Positions 40,261 through 47,876 of a DNA stretch of 47,876 nucleotides are shown here, piece by piece. The DNA is taken from positions 1 through 47,876 of the forward strand of contig NZ_LIQQ01000005.1 in the NCBI RefSeq assembly GCF_001418565.1, written 5' to 3'. The position numbers were made by a program, and so were the translations under genes. Origin of the DNA: Streptomyces graminilatus (GTDB lineage Bacteria > Actinomycetota > Actinomycetes > Streptomycetales > Streptomycetaceae). Below the pieces are notes generated by a model. It worked only from the letters and a program-made list of their open reading frames with translations. It was not told the DNA's origin and did no database searches. Position 1 is the first letter of the stretch. Every line of letters begins with the position of its first letter.

Positions 40261-41307
40261 ATGGACGAAGCAGAGCGGGGTGCGGCGTTGACCGCTGACG
40301 TGCTGGAGGACCGGTACGGACTCGTCGTCGACCTCGTCGAGCCGGTGCACATGGGCACGGACACGATCAACCGACGAGTCCTGACCGACGACGGGCTGCG
40401 GTTGTTCGTCAAGCAGTACCCGGCGATGGCCGACCTGGACGAGGCACGCAACGCGTGGGACATGTCGGAATACTGCCGGGCAGCGGAACTCCCCGTTCCA
40501 CGCGTGTGGCCCGACGCCGACGACAACCTGGTCACCATCGCGGAAGGCAGCGCATGGGCCGTCGTCGACGAGGCCCCGGGCCAGGTGACGTCGTCGGCCA
40601 TGACGGTCCCCCTCGCCGAACACATCGGCGTCGTCATGGGGCGCATGCACCGTGCGCTCGCCGCGTACCCGCTGCCCAAGCGCTTACAGCAGACCCGCTG
40701 GCGGACAGAGTCCGTCGAGGACGCGGTAGCGAAGTGCGACACCGTGATGACCAGAGCCACACGGCAAGGCCACGACCGTCTCGACCAACTGCGAGTCGAC
40801 CTCGACCAGCGGCGTACGGACTTAAGCACCCACGCTGCCGCGCTGCGGGAACAGCTGCCCGAGACACTCGTGGAACAAGCACTGCACGCGGATCTCACCC
40901 GCACCAACCTGATCACCCTCTCCGATGCCGTCACCGGCATCATCGACTTCCGCTGCGCAAGCGCGATGCCGGCCTGGGAACTGGGGCGAGCGGCGTTCGA
41001 CCCACGCACCGTCGCGACCAGCACCGAGTCGACTGCCTGCGCCCTGGCCATGGTGAGTGCCTACCGCTCGGAGCATCCCAGCCTCCCCATGCAAGAGGTC
41101 CAGGCCTGCGCTCGGATCGCCTTGCTGTACATGCTGTTCAGCTTCTACGGCGCCACCACCGCCGAGTACGACCTGCCTCGGGACGCCGAGCTGGATCTGA
41201 AGCGGCACTGGAGCGAGCGTCAGACCGCCATCCGGCGCCTGCTCGGTGACCTTGAGGGCCTCGAAGACGAGCTCACCGCCCTCGGGGCGAGCGAGGACAC
41301 CTCATGA
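40261..41307 (+). CDS. Second APH-fold kinase of the operon
   Basis: 348 residues from ATG 40261, 5 bp after the methyltransferase. The catalytic loop is VEQALHADLTRTNLITL and the metal Asp lies in VTGIIDFRCAS; the N-lobe Lys is in LRLFVKQYPAM. It has a longer helical insertion before the catalytic loop (RLDQLRVDLDQRRTDLSTHA) than its neighbour and is not a simple duplicate of it. It may phosphorylate a small molecule or a peptide; APH-like kinases occur in some lanthipeptide pathways (class V), though no other class V gene is here. Confidence 0.82.
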   Translation: MDEAERGAALTADVLEDRYGLVVDLVEPVHMGTDTINRRVLTDDGLRLFVKQYPAMADLDEARNAWDMSEYCRAAELPVPRVWPDADDNLVTIAEGSAWAVVDEAPGQVTSSAMTVPLAEHIGVVMGRMHRALAAYPLPKRLQQTRWRTESVEDAVAKCDTVMTRATRQGHDRLDQLRVDLDQRRTDLSTHAAALREQLPETLVEQALHADLTRTNLITLSDAVTGIIDFRCASAMPAWELGRAAFDPRTVATSTESTACALAMVSAYRSEHPSLPMQEVQACARIALLYMLFSFYGATTAEYDLPRDAELDLKRHWSERQTAIRRLLGDLEGLEDELTALGASEDTS

Positions 41308-41408
41308 CCATCCGGCGGCTAGCAACTGCACGGCATTCCAAGGATGTTGAGGAACGGCCTCAACCGCACACGGCATTCAGGGGGACGCCATGGCGTATCG
41401 AAGAGTGA
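41304..41408 (+). CDS. Tiny frame overlapping the kinase stop (34 codons)
   Basis: ATG 41304 overlaps the stop of the preceding kinase (ATGA) and runs to TGA 41406-41408. The peptide starts MTIRRLATARHSKDVEERPQ and ends TPWRIEE. It overlaps the next micro-ORF by 19 bp in another frame. Codon bias is not convincing. It may simply pass ribosomes toward the next micro-ORF. Confidence 0.25.
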   Translation: MTIRRLATARHSKDVEERPQPHTAFRGTPWRIEE

Positions 41409-41503
41409 TCGGCCTGTACCTGGTTCTCATCCGTAACCAGCCCGTGCTGGGCTTCCGCACGACCTCGGCCGGGCACCGCGTGTCGGTGGAGGGCTGGAGC
41501 TGA
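41390..41503 (+). CDS. Micro-ORF (37 aa) translationally coupled to the ABC exporter
   Basis: ATG 41390 follows GGGGGA at good spacing; the stop TGA 41501-41503 overlaps the ABC gene start (TGATG). About five in six codons end in G or C, as in real genes here. The peptide begins MAYRRVIGLYLVLIRNQPVL and ends GHRVSVEGWS, with no cysteine. Between kinase/methyltransferase genes and an exporter it is a plausible peptide precursor, but a coupling leader peptide is an equal alternative. No known RiPP leader motif is seen. Confidence 0.5.
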   Translation: MAYRRVIGLYLVLIRNQPVLGFRTTSAGHRVSVEGWS

Positions 41504-43476
41504 TGACCACCATCCCGAAGCCCGCTGCCACAACCGCAGCGACCGACGAGGCGGAGGCATCGGATGAGGAGCTGAAGTTCGTCATCCCCGGCGACCGCCG
41601 CATCGAGGCCGCCAACGCGATCACCACCCGCGCGATGGCCCGGCGCCTGCCCCAGCTGATCCGCCGATCCCTCGCGCTGGGCTGGCAGGTCGACCGCACC
41701 GCAGTCATCGCCCTGCTCGGCGTCCAGCTCCTGTCGGGGGTGCTGGAGGCGTTCGGGCTGATGGCCACCACCGGTGTGATCAAGCCGCTGATCGCCTCTC
41801 AGCACATCAGCAGCGACCAGCTCCGCTCAGCCGTACCGTCGCTTATCGTCCTGTCGGTCGCCATCGGTCTGCGTGCCCTGCTGGGTATCGTCTCCACCGC
41901 GCTGTCGGCCCGGCTGGCGCCGCGTATTGCCCGGGAGGCCGAACTCGAACTCCTCGACGCGGCGACCAAAGCGGAACTGGCCGCATACGACAACCCCGGA
42001 TACAACGACCGCTGGGACGCGGCCGACCGGGGAGTGGAGGTCTCCAGGGACCTTCTTACCCAAGCTCAGTACATTCTCGCCGCCTCCACCTCTCTGATCG
42101 CCTCCGCGTGCGTCCTGACCGCCGTGCACTGGACGCTGCTGCCGCTGCTCCTCCTGGCGGCATTGCCGAAGGGCGTGGCCAGCGTGCGGGCGGCCCGCAT
42201 CAGCTACATCGCCTCGCTCGCCACCACGAAGGACCGGCGGCTGCTGGGCATGCTCCGCTGGCACCTGGTCGACAAGCAGACCGCCGACCAGGTCCGCTCC
42301 GGCACCATGGCGCCGTTCCTGCTCGACAAGTACCGCACGGCCGGGGTGCGGATCGACACGACGACCGACCAGGCCACCTGGCGCTCCGCCAGGATCTCCC
42401 TGGTCGGCGGAGCCGCGGGAGGTCTCGCCCACGCCGTGGTCTGGGTGGCCCTGGCGCTGCTGGTGTCCGCCGGGCAGATCTCGGTCGCCGCCCTCGGCAC
42501 CGCGTTCCTCGCATTGGGCCGCGTCAGCGCGGGACTGGACGGGATCGTCGGCTACGGAGCCCAACTCTTCCGTACCGGCATGTACTTGGACGACTGGGCG
42601 GACTTCATCGACGAAGCCGGCGGACACCGCATCGACCGCGGCCCCCAGACGCCGGCCGTGCCCACGCTCGTATGCGCCGAGAACATCACATTCCAGTACC
42701 CGAGCGCAGACCGCCCGGCCCTGGACGACGTCTCCTTGGAGGTTCGGCGCGGCGAAGTCGTCGCGCTGGTGGGTGAGAACGGCTCCGGCAAGACCACCCT
42801 CAGCAAGATCCTGTCTGCTCTGTATCTGCCCGACCAAGGAGCCGTCACCTGGGATGGCACCGACACCAGGGATCTGGACGCGCATGCCACCTGGGCGCGT
42901 GTTGCCGTCGTACCGCAGTCCTATGCGAACTGGCCCCTGTCGGCGAGGGAGAACATCACGCTCGGCCAGGCCACCGAGGACGGGGACGCCGCAGTGCTCG
43001 CCGCAGCGCATGCCGCGGGCGCCGACGAGGTCATCGACGGACTGCGAAACGGCTTGAACACTCTGCTGGCCAAGGAATGGTGGGGTGGTCAGGAACTGTC
43101 CGGCGGGCAGTGGCAGAGGATCGCACTAGCCCGAGCCTTCCACCGGCCGGCCGGACTGCTCGTCCTGGACGAACCGACAGCAGCCCTGGACCCAAGGGCC
43201 GAGCACCGCATCTTCACCGGGCTGCGCCGGCTTGCTGCGGACCGCGCGGTCGTCCTGGTCACGCACAGGCTCACCAACGTGACCATCGCCGACCGAATCG
43301 TCGTTTTGGACAAAGGCCGCGTCGTCCAGCACGGCACCCCCGAGGAGCTGCTGGCCCAGCAGGACGGCTTGTTCCGCGAACTGTGGGATCTGCAGAACGA
43401 GCGCACCGGTCGTGTACCCGCCCCGGCTGTAGGGTCCGCGGTCCGATGCGCAATGTCGGCTGAGGATGCGCAGTGA
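41503..43476 (+). CDS. ABC exporter (fused membrane and ATPase domains)
   Basis: 657 residues. After an acidic 50-residue N-terminus come about five to six membrane helices (TAVIALLGVQLLSGVLEAFG; LIVLSVAIGLRALLGIVSTA; HWTLLPLLLLAALP; GLAHAVVWVALALLVSAG). The ATPase domain has Walker A GENGSGKT (424-431), Q-loop VVPQSYANWPLS, signature LSGGQWQRIALARA, Walker B LLVLDEPTAALD and the H-loop VLVTHR. This is the half-transporter type used for export of modified peptides and lipids. No C39 peptidase domain is present. Last gene of the coupled run; a terminator hairpin follows. Confidence 0.92.
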   Translation: MTTIPKPAATTAATDEAEASDEELKFVIPGDRRIEAANAITTRAMARRLPQLIRRSLALGWQVDRTAVIALLGVQLLSGVLEAFGLMATTGVIKPLIASQHISSDQLRSAVPSLIVLSVAIGLRALLGIVSTALSARLAPRIAREAELELLDAATKAELAAYDNPGYNDRWDAADRGVEVSRDLLTQAQYILAASTSLIASACVLTAVHWTLLPLLLLAALPKGVASVRAARISYIASLATTKDRRLLGMLRWHLVDKQTADQVRSGTMAPFLLDKYRTAGVRIDTTTDQATWRSARISLVGGAAGGLAHAVVWVALALLVSAGQISVAALGTAFLALGRVSAGLDGIVGYGAQLFRTGMYLDDWADFIDEAGGHRIDRGPQTPAVPTLVCAENITFQYPSADRPALDDVSLEVRRGEVVALVGENGSGKTTLSKILSALYLPDQGAVTWDGTDTRDLDAHATWARVAVVPQSYANWPLSARENITLGQATEDGDAAVLAAAHAAGADEVIDGLRNGLNTLLAKEWWGGQELSGGQWQRIALARAFHRPAGLLVLDEPTAALDPRAEHRIFTGLRRLAADRAVVLVTHRLTNVTIADRIVVLDKGRVVQHGTPEELLAQQDGLFRELWDLQNERTGRVPAPAVGSAVRCAMSAEDAQ

Positions 43477-43544
43477 ATGCGCAAATCCAGGGTTCGGTGC
43501 GCGATGGCTGTAGTCCGTAGCTGTTCGAGCGGGGCCAGACACAG

Positions 43545-43572
43545 TGAAGGCCCGGTATCCACCGGGCCTTCA
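43545..43572. terminator. Bidirectional terminator between the ABC gene and the tRNA
   Basis: TGAAGGCCCGGT (43545-43556) and ACCGGGCCTTCA (43561-43572) pair perfectly around ATCC. It can serve both the exporter operon and the leftward tRNA. Confidence 0.85.
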
Positions 43573-43580
43573 CGTTTGAG

Positions 43581-43654
43581 TAGCGGGGACAGGATTTGAA
43601 CCTGCGACCTCTGGGTTATGAGCCCAGCGAGCTACCGAGCTGCTCCACCCCGCG
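43581..43654 (-). tRNA. Initiator tRNA-fMet (anticodon CAT)
   Basis: 74 nt, 5' end at 43654, CCA not encoded. The acceptor stem starts CGCGGGG and ends CCCCGCT-A, so position 1-72 is unpaired (C-U), an initiator feature. The anticodon stem has three consecutive G-C pairs (CTGGG...CCCAG) around CTCATAA, also diagnostic. The T loop is GGTTCAAATCC. It lies 165 bp from an excisionase/integrase module. Since its 3' end faces left, an element inserted in its 3' half would extend leftward, away from that integrase. Confidence 0.95.
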
Positions 43655-43819
43655 TCGGTACGGTGAACTCTACGGCACCGACCCGGCTCGGCCGAATCGG
43701 ATTTCACCCGACGCCGAGAGTCACAACGAAGCCATTCTTCGGAACGGCGTACCCGTCACGTTGTTACTTGCCGGCTTCGCCGGATTCTTCGCTTGAGAAT
43801 CCCCCCATGGTTGGCATGC

Positions 43820-44161
43820 TCAAGCAGCGAGCAGTTCAGACAGACACTCGGAGGGGTCGCCTCCGAGCGTGTTGCGTGGGTGGCTGCGGTGTTCGTCAGC
43901 TCTGGCTTCAGGCTTCCCGTCCCCCGACTGCTGGCGCTCCAGGCCGAGCAGCTTCAGCAGGTCGGCGGTGACCACCCGGTAGGCATTGCCGAGACGCAGC
44001 ACCTTGACCGGGTACTCCCCTTGCTTGGCGAGCCCGTACCCGGTGGAGCGGCCGATCATCAGCGCCCGGTTCGCGGTGTCGAGGTCGATGACCGCCGGAA
44101 AAGCGAGTAGCTCGTCGCTCGTCAGCCCTCGCGTCTCACGGGACGAAGAAGATGCCGTCAC
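43820..44161 (-). CDS. xis: Excisionase-like small HTH protein
   Basis: 113 residues from GTG 44161 with AGGAGGG upstream. The core DLDTANRALMIGRSTGYGLA followed by EYPVKVLRLGNAYRVVTADL is the MerR/AlpA-like winged helix of excisionases, and the C-terminal 35 residues are disordered. Divergent from the XRE gene of the integrase operon, sharing a 90-bp control region with an imperfect repeat (GGTGCCGC near 44190, GCGGCAGCACC near 44220). The expected role is to direct the integrase toward excision. Confidence 0.75.
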   Translation of the reverse strand: MTASSSSRETRGLTSDELLAFPAVIDLDTANRALMIGRSTGYGLAKQGEYPVKVLRLGNAYRVVTADLLKLLGLERQQSGDGKPEARADEHRSHPRNTLGGDPSECLSELLAA

Positions 44162-44252
44162 GATGCCCTCCTGAAGGTGATTGGTGTCGTGGTGCCGCCA
44201 AAGATGTATCACGTAGTTGCGGCAGCACCTTTTCTCGACCTAAAGTGCCTCC

Positions 44253-44906
44253 ATGACACCTGATCAATGGCCGACAGTGTTCACCGCTCGGATCGCCCAG
44301 GCGGTGCGGGAGGCGCGCAAGGCCGCCGGCCTCACCATGGGCGAAGTCGCCCATGGCTGCGCTGAACGCGGCTTGACGGAGTTCACCGAGCACTCCATGA
44401 AGAACCTGGAGTCCGGGCGTAAGACGAGCATCACGGTCGCCGACTTCGTCGTCTTGGCCGATGTCCTAGGCGTCCCGCCCGTGGCTCTCCTCTTCCCACT
44501 CGGTACCTCCGCCACCGTGGAGGTCCTCCCGGGCAAAGAGGTGTCCACCTGGGACGCTCTCGCGTGGTTCACGGGCGAGACTCCCATGGACCAACCGGCG
44601 CCCGAGGGCACCGCCCGGGACGTACTCGACGTCTTCCGTAACCACGGCGACCTGGTGGCCGCCGCGTTGATGTCCACCGCGCTGGCCACGGAGAGACGCC
44701 GCCAGGCCAGCACCACTTTGGACCGGGCACGCCGGACCGCGCTCCTGGAGCGGGCCAGCAGCTACGAGGAGCACGCCTTCGAGGACTGTGCCGAGCTGCG
44801 GGCTTTCCGGGGGCGCATGCGCGATCGGGATCTGGTGCCGCCCTCGCTCCCCTCAGAACTGGCCCATGTCGACCACCCCGAGAACAACCCCGAGGACAGC
44901 GAGTGA
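44253..44906 (+). CDS. XRE regulator of the integration module
   Basis: 217 residues from ATG 44253. HTH at about 12-75 (REARKAAGLTMGEVAHGCAE; HSMKNLESGRKTSITVADFV), followed by a helical C-terminal domain (DVLDVFRNHGDLVAAALMST; ALLERASSYEEHAFEDCAEL). Its stop overlaps the integrase GTG by 4 bp. Probably a repressor of the excisionase/integrase promoters. Confidence 0.82.
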   Translation: MTPDQWPTVFTARIAQAVREARKAAGLTMGEVAHGCAERGLTEFTEHSMKNLESGRKTSITVADFVVLADVLGVPPVALLFPLGTSATVEVLPGKEVSTWDALAWFTGETPMDQPAPEGTARDVLDVFRNHGDLVAAALMSTALATERRRQASTTLDRARRTALLERASSYEEHAFEDCAELRAFRGRMRDRDLVPPSLPSELAHVDHPENNPEDSE

Positions 44907-46516
44907 AGAACGGTACGACCTCCCGTCGGTGCGCCTGCCGGAACCCGACCACAGGCAAGCCGTACGGGACGGCATGCCCCAAGGCATCCAACACTCGGCA
45001 TGGCCTCTGGTACGCCATCCAGGAACTTGTCCCCCGCCAGGACGGCACCCGCCGCCGGTTCCGTCGGGGCGGATTCGAAACCGCCACCGCCGCGAAGACG
45101 GAGCTCTCCAAGGTCGCGGCGCTCATGGCGATACCGGACGAGGACGACCCGGCCGGTCAGCTCGCCATCAGCGATCTCCTCGAAGCCTGCGCGGCGGCGA
45201 AGGAGCCACTGCCGGACTACGACGAGACCCTGCGACGCTTCAAGACCGGCCAGGCACTCAACTCGAAGATCACCGTTGGCGAGTGGCTCGACACCTGGCT
45301 GGCGGGCCGCAAGCGCCTTCGCGTGACCGGCTACAAGCGTTACGAGTGCGACGTCCGTGTCCACCTCAAGCCGCACCTGGGCAACATTCGGCTGGACAAG
45401 CTCAGGGTCCACCACCTGAATACGATGTTCGACTCGATCAACGAGCGCAACATCGAGATCCAGGAGCAGAACGCCCAGAGGAAGGCAGTCCAGGCCGAAC
45501 TCAAGGCGACCCCGAACAAGGGTGCTGAGAACCGGGCCCGTCGGGGGTGGTTCAGGGCCCAGCTCGACGCGATGCCGCCGTTCCGTCGTATCACCAGCCT
45601 CAATACCCAGCCGCACATCAAAGCCACGCTCAGGGCCGCCCTGAACGTGGCCATCGCCCAGCAGGTGATGTCCCCCTTCAATCCGGCCGAGCACGTCGAG
45701 CTCCTCCCTGGCACGAAGCCGAAGGCCCTGATCTGGACCGACGAGCGAATTGCTCGCTGGCAGGCGACTGGAGTCAAGCCTTCGCCCGTCATGGTCTGGA
45801 CCCCGGAGCAGACGGGGAAGTTCCTCGACTTCGTCGCGGGTGACCGGCTCTACCCGCTGTGGCGGCTGATCTCCTTCCGAGGAACCCGGCGCGGCGAGTC
45901 GTGCGGTGCCCGGTGGGAGGACCTGTCGGCCGCTGAGCGGTCCCTGGCCATCGCCACGCAGCTCGTCCAGGACGGCTGGGAGATTCACGAGGGCGCCCCG
46001 AAGACCGACTCGGGCATCCGTCTCATCGCCCTGGACGACGAGACCTTCGACGTCCTCCAGGCCCACAAACTTCGTCAGGAGCGCGAGCGCGAGCAGTGGG
46101 GCGAGGGCTGGAAAGACACCGGACGAATATTCACCCAGGAGGACGGCTCCCTGCTCCACCCGGGCAAGGTCAGCGACCTCTTCGAGCGACTGGTCACCGC
46201 CGCCGGCCTGCCTCCGATCCGGCTCCACGACCTTCGCCACGTCGCCGCCACGCTCATGCTCGCGGCCGGGGTGGACATCAAGGTCGTCAGCGAAACGCTC
46301 GGCCACTCGGACACCCGCATCACCCGCGACATCTACCAGGCGGTCCTGGACGGCCTCGCACGCGACGCCGCCGAGAAGGTTGTCCAACTCGTCCCGCGCT
46401 CACGCCCCCACCTCAGCGCAGTCCCGGACAAGCAGACCCCCGAGCCCTCCCGCACCCTGCCGAGGATGCAGCCCCCCAAGCGCCCTTCAGACAAGGAGGA
46501 GAAGGACACCGCCTGA
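44903..46516 (+). CDS. int: Tyrosine-type site-specific integrase
   Basis: 537 residues from GTG 44903. An N-terminal Arm-like domain (CRNPTTGKPYGTACPKASNT) is followed by a core-binding domain (VGEWLDTWLAGRKRLRVTGY) and the catalytic domain. The catalytic residues are visible: R329 in FRGTRRGESC, H442/R445 in LHDLRH, a His in LGHSDTRITRD, and the nucleophile Y478 in DIYQAV. Length and layout match integrases of Streptomyces integrative elements such as pSAM2. The frame is intact. The att core is not identified in this window. Confidence 0.92.
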   Translation: MKNGTTSRRCACRNPTTGKPYGTACPKASNTRHGLWYAIQELVPRQDGTRRRFRRGGFETATAAKTELSKVAALMAIPDEDDPAGQLAISDLLEACAAAKEPLPDYDETLRRFKTGQALNSKITVGEWLDTWLAGRKRLRVTGYKRYECDVRVHLKPHLGNIRLDKLRVHHLNTMFDSINERNIEIQEQNAQRKAVQAELKATPNKGAENRARRGWFRAQLDAMPPFRRITSLNTQPHIKATLRAALNVAIAQQVMSPFNPAEHVELLPGTKPKALIWTDERIARWQATGVKPSPVMVWTPEQTGKFLDFVAGDRLYPLWRLISFRGTRRGESCGARWEDLSAAERSLAIATQLVQDGWEIHEGAPKTDSGIRLIALDDETFDVLQAHKLRQEREREQWGEGWKDTGRIFTQEDGSLLHPGKVSDLFERLVTAAGLPPIRLHDLRHVAATLMLAAGVDIKVVSETLGHSDTRITRDIYQAVLDGLARDAAEKVVQLVPRSRPHLSAVPDKQTPEPSRTLPRMQPPKRPSDKEEKDTA

Positions 46517-46531
46517 GAACACCGTGACTAG

Positions 46532-46564
46532 GGGCTTCGGTCAACAGCCGTCTGACCGGAGCCC
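46532..46564 (+). terminator. Hairpin after the integrase gene
   Basis: GGGCTTCGGTCA (46532-46543) pairs with TGACCGGAGCCC (46553-46564) with one G-U, 16 bp after the integrase stop. No T-run. Confidence 0.7.
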
Positions 46565-46670
46565 TCTGTGGATCACCGGCCGGGGTGGGTGACCGAGGTG
46601 TGCCCGGCGCCGATTCCTGGAGCAGCGTTAGCCGGGCCGCTCAGTCGGTCAGCACGGCGAAGGGGTGCAG

Positions 46671-47105
46671 GTGACGGAGTATCCGGCCTCGAACCCGGTC
46701 ATCATGGACGCTATGACCGGCACAGAAGAATCGGGCTTTGACGTTGTGGTGACGTTCTCCGCCGCAGAGCGGGAGGCCATCGCCGAGCACGCGGCCGAGC
46801 TCCAGGTTCCCCTCAATGCCTATATCCACAAGGCCGCTACTCGGCGGGCCCGAGCCGGCGATCTCAAGCGCCGGCTCCGCCGGGAACTCGCCAACAACAG
46901 CCGCCCCGAAGAGGCGGCTTCCGGCCGGCTCAGTGACATCTTGGAACCATTCGTCGACCTGCCTGCCCTCACCGATGAGGAGAAGGAAGCCCGGGCACGG
47001 GAAGCCGCACGCGAGTGCGGGATTGAATACACGCCCCAGGTCCGGGCCCTGGGGCAAGCACTCTGGGCGAGAATTTACGACTGCCACGGCGCTGCCGATG
47101 ACTGA
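46671..47105 (+). CDS. Ribbon-helix-helix-like small protein
   Basis: 144 residues from GTG 46671 (AGGGG 5 nt upstream); GTG 46665 and ATG 46704 are alternatives. The part DVVVTFSAAEREAIAEHAAE, then LQVPLNAYIHKAATRRARAG, has the strand-helix-helix look of Arc/MobC-type RHH proteins, followed by a charged helical region. It may be an antitoxin, a plasmid partition/mobilisation accessory, or an element regulator. No toxin gene is adjacent. Confidence 0.6.
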   Translation: MTEYPASNPVIMDAMTGTEESGFDVVVTFSAAEREAIAEHAAELQVPLNAYIHKAATRRARAGDLKRRLRRELANNSRPEEAASGRLSDILEPFVDLPALTDEEKEARAREAARECGIEYTPQVRALGQALWARIYDCHGAADD

Positions 47106-47229
47106 GCTTTCGATCAACTAGGTCTGCCCTGAACTCGGTGGCCTATTTATGTTCAACGACGACTGACGTCGGCACGTGGGGCGGGCGCACCCCACGCTCT
47201 CGCTGGCATCGCGGGCTTCGCAGTGCGTC

Positions 47230-47261
47230 CCAGCCCGCCGGGTGATCATCCGGCGGGCTGG
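47230..47261. terminator. Hairpin in the convergent gap near the right edge
   Basis: CCAGCCCGCCGG (47230-47241) pairs with CCGGCGGGCTGG (47250-47261) around an 8-nt loop, between a rightward gene ending at 47105 and a leftward gene ending at 47404. Confidence 0.75.
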
Positions 47262-47403
47262 TCCAGGTACCCGCGGGGTCAGCAGGACCAGAAGGTCATG
47301 TTCACCACGATCGCCGGGGCGAACGTACCGTCGGGCAACTGCAGCGCTGAGACACATGAGCCCTACTGGGGCGCGTGACGCCAGTCGTACAACATGTTCC
47401 TGT

Positions 47404-47876
47404 TCAGTGACGCCGCAGGGCCGGTGTGTACGCCGAGATCTGTTCTCGTAGATCGGCGATGTCGATGGCCAGGCGCTCGGCCGTCTCGGGAAGCAGGACT
47501 CCGGGAACTGCGGCGGCCAGGCGGAGTGCGTCTTCGTGCAATGCGCACTCCAGTTGGGTGGCGTCGCGTAGGTGAGCCCGTGCCTGTGCCGCGGCGTCAT
47601 GGATGAGTGCGTGGATCTGTTCCGGCTCAGGTGCGGGTGTGGGAGGAGTCGGCGCCGGGAGTGCTGATACCGGTTCGTCGGTCAGCTCGTGTGTGTAGGC
47701 GGGTAGCAGGGGCGGTTCGGAGCACTCGCGGTACCAGGCCCATGCGTGGTGGGCGGGGATGTGGACCTTTCCGCCGGGCGTCGTGCGGGTGGTGGTGACT
47801 GGCTGGTCCGTGCTGGCGGCGGGGCGGTGTTGCGGGGGGCGTTCGGGGAGTCCGCGCAGCGCGGCGAAGTCGGCGG
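47404..47876 (-). CDS. C-terminal part of an unidentified protein (cut by window edge)
   Basis: Open from the right edge to TGA 47406..47404, about 157 residues. It reads ADFAALRGLPERPPQHRPAA, a GGKVHIPAHHAWAWYRECSE segment, a proline-rich linker, and a helical end (IHALIHDAAAQARAHLRDAT; ETAERLAIDIADLREQISAY). Codon bias supports coding. No domain recognised. It does not join in frame to the relaxase fragment at the left edge, so the window should not be read as a closed circle on that basis. Confidence 0.65.
   Translation of the reverse strand, partial: ADFAALRGLPERPPQHRPAASTDQPVTTTRTTPGGKVHIPAHHAWAWYRECSEPPLLPAYTHELTDEPVSALPAPTPPTPAPEPEQIHALIHDAAAQARAHLRDATQLECALHEDALRLAAAVPGVLLPETAERLAIDIADLREQISAYTPALRRH

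Noticed and set aside
38571..43476. Class V lanthipeptide pathway
   Set aside because: APH-like kinases are present, but there is no HopA1-like lyase, no cyclase partner and no Ser/Thr/Cys-rich core in the micro-ORF.
1..47876. Joining the partial genes at both ends into one relaxase of a circular replicon
   Set aside because: The two frames do not join in phase, and the combined length (about 207 codons) is far too short for a relaxase.

Overview
The window is high-GC DNA with strong G/C third-position bias. It carries WhiB, conservon (cvnABCD), DUF2637 and many XRE-plus-helical-repeat regulators, so it comes from an actinomycete, most likely Streptomyces or a close relative. No core metabolic operon is present except one initiator tRNA. 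The two ends look like mobile-element modules, and the middle is accessory cargo.

Layout. (1) 1-5 kb, minus strand: a mobilisation/replication module (relaxase N-terminus cut by the window edge, MobC-like protein, inverted-repeat cluster that may be oriT, DUF2637 membrane protein with a dense TG[A/T]CCGG repeat field, WhiB-like protein, helicase-loader ATPase, replication-initiator-like protein). (2) 5.5-9.5 kb: a three-HTH regulator, a HAD hydrolase, and a MAB_1171c-type membrane protein next to an ImmA/IrrE peptidase. (3) 9.8-11.5 kb: a complete IS5-family element with 27-bp terminal repeats and an accessory gene convergent to the transposase. (4) 11.6-19 kb: a broken P450, an SpoIIAB-like ATPase, a nucleotidyltransferase, a phosphotransferase, a membrane-anchored Mrr-type nuclease, and two XRE regulators. 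(5) 19.3-26 kb: the most unusual part. It has an RlmN/Cfr-like radical SAM enzyme lacking the rRNA-binding N-terminal domain, a T-box riboswitch with an Asp specifier controlling an archaeal-type AspRS, and a four-gene operon (118-aa protein, SPASM radical SAM, second radical SAM, JmjC/cupin Fe(II)/2OG oxygenase) that looks like a peptide-modification (RiPP) pathway. (6) 26.3-32 kb: regulators, a degenerate HATPase, a YdcF protein and a phosphotransferase. (7) 32.3-38.4 kb: a conservon with two P450s, one lacking the EXXR motif. (8) 38.5-43.5 kb: two APH-fold kinases, a methyltransferase, a 37-codon micro-ORF and an ABC exporter in a tightly coupled run. (9) 43.5-46.5 kb: initiator tRNA, then an excisionase-like gene, an XRE regulator and a tyrosine integrase.

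How it may work together. Three paralogous regulators (18.1, 26.4 and 30.5 kb) share an N-terminal zinc ribbon and an almost identical HTH. A palindromic site with core GTGATATCAC, or a close relative, lies before the RlmN-like gene, the radical SAM/oxygenase operon, the conservon and the ATPase at 12.35 kb. This suggests one regulon tying a putative peptide natural product, possible translation-related immunity (extra AspRS, RlmN-like enzyme) and a G-protein-like signalling operon together. The domains and sites are visible in the sequence; the regulon, the product and the immunity role are inferences.
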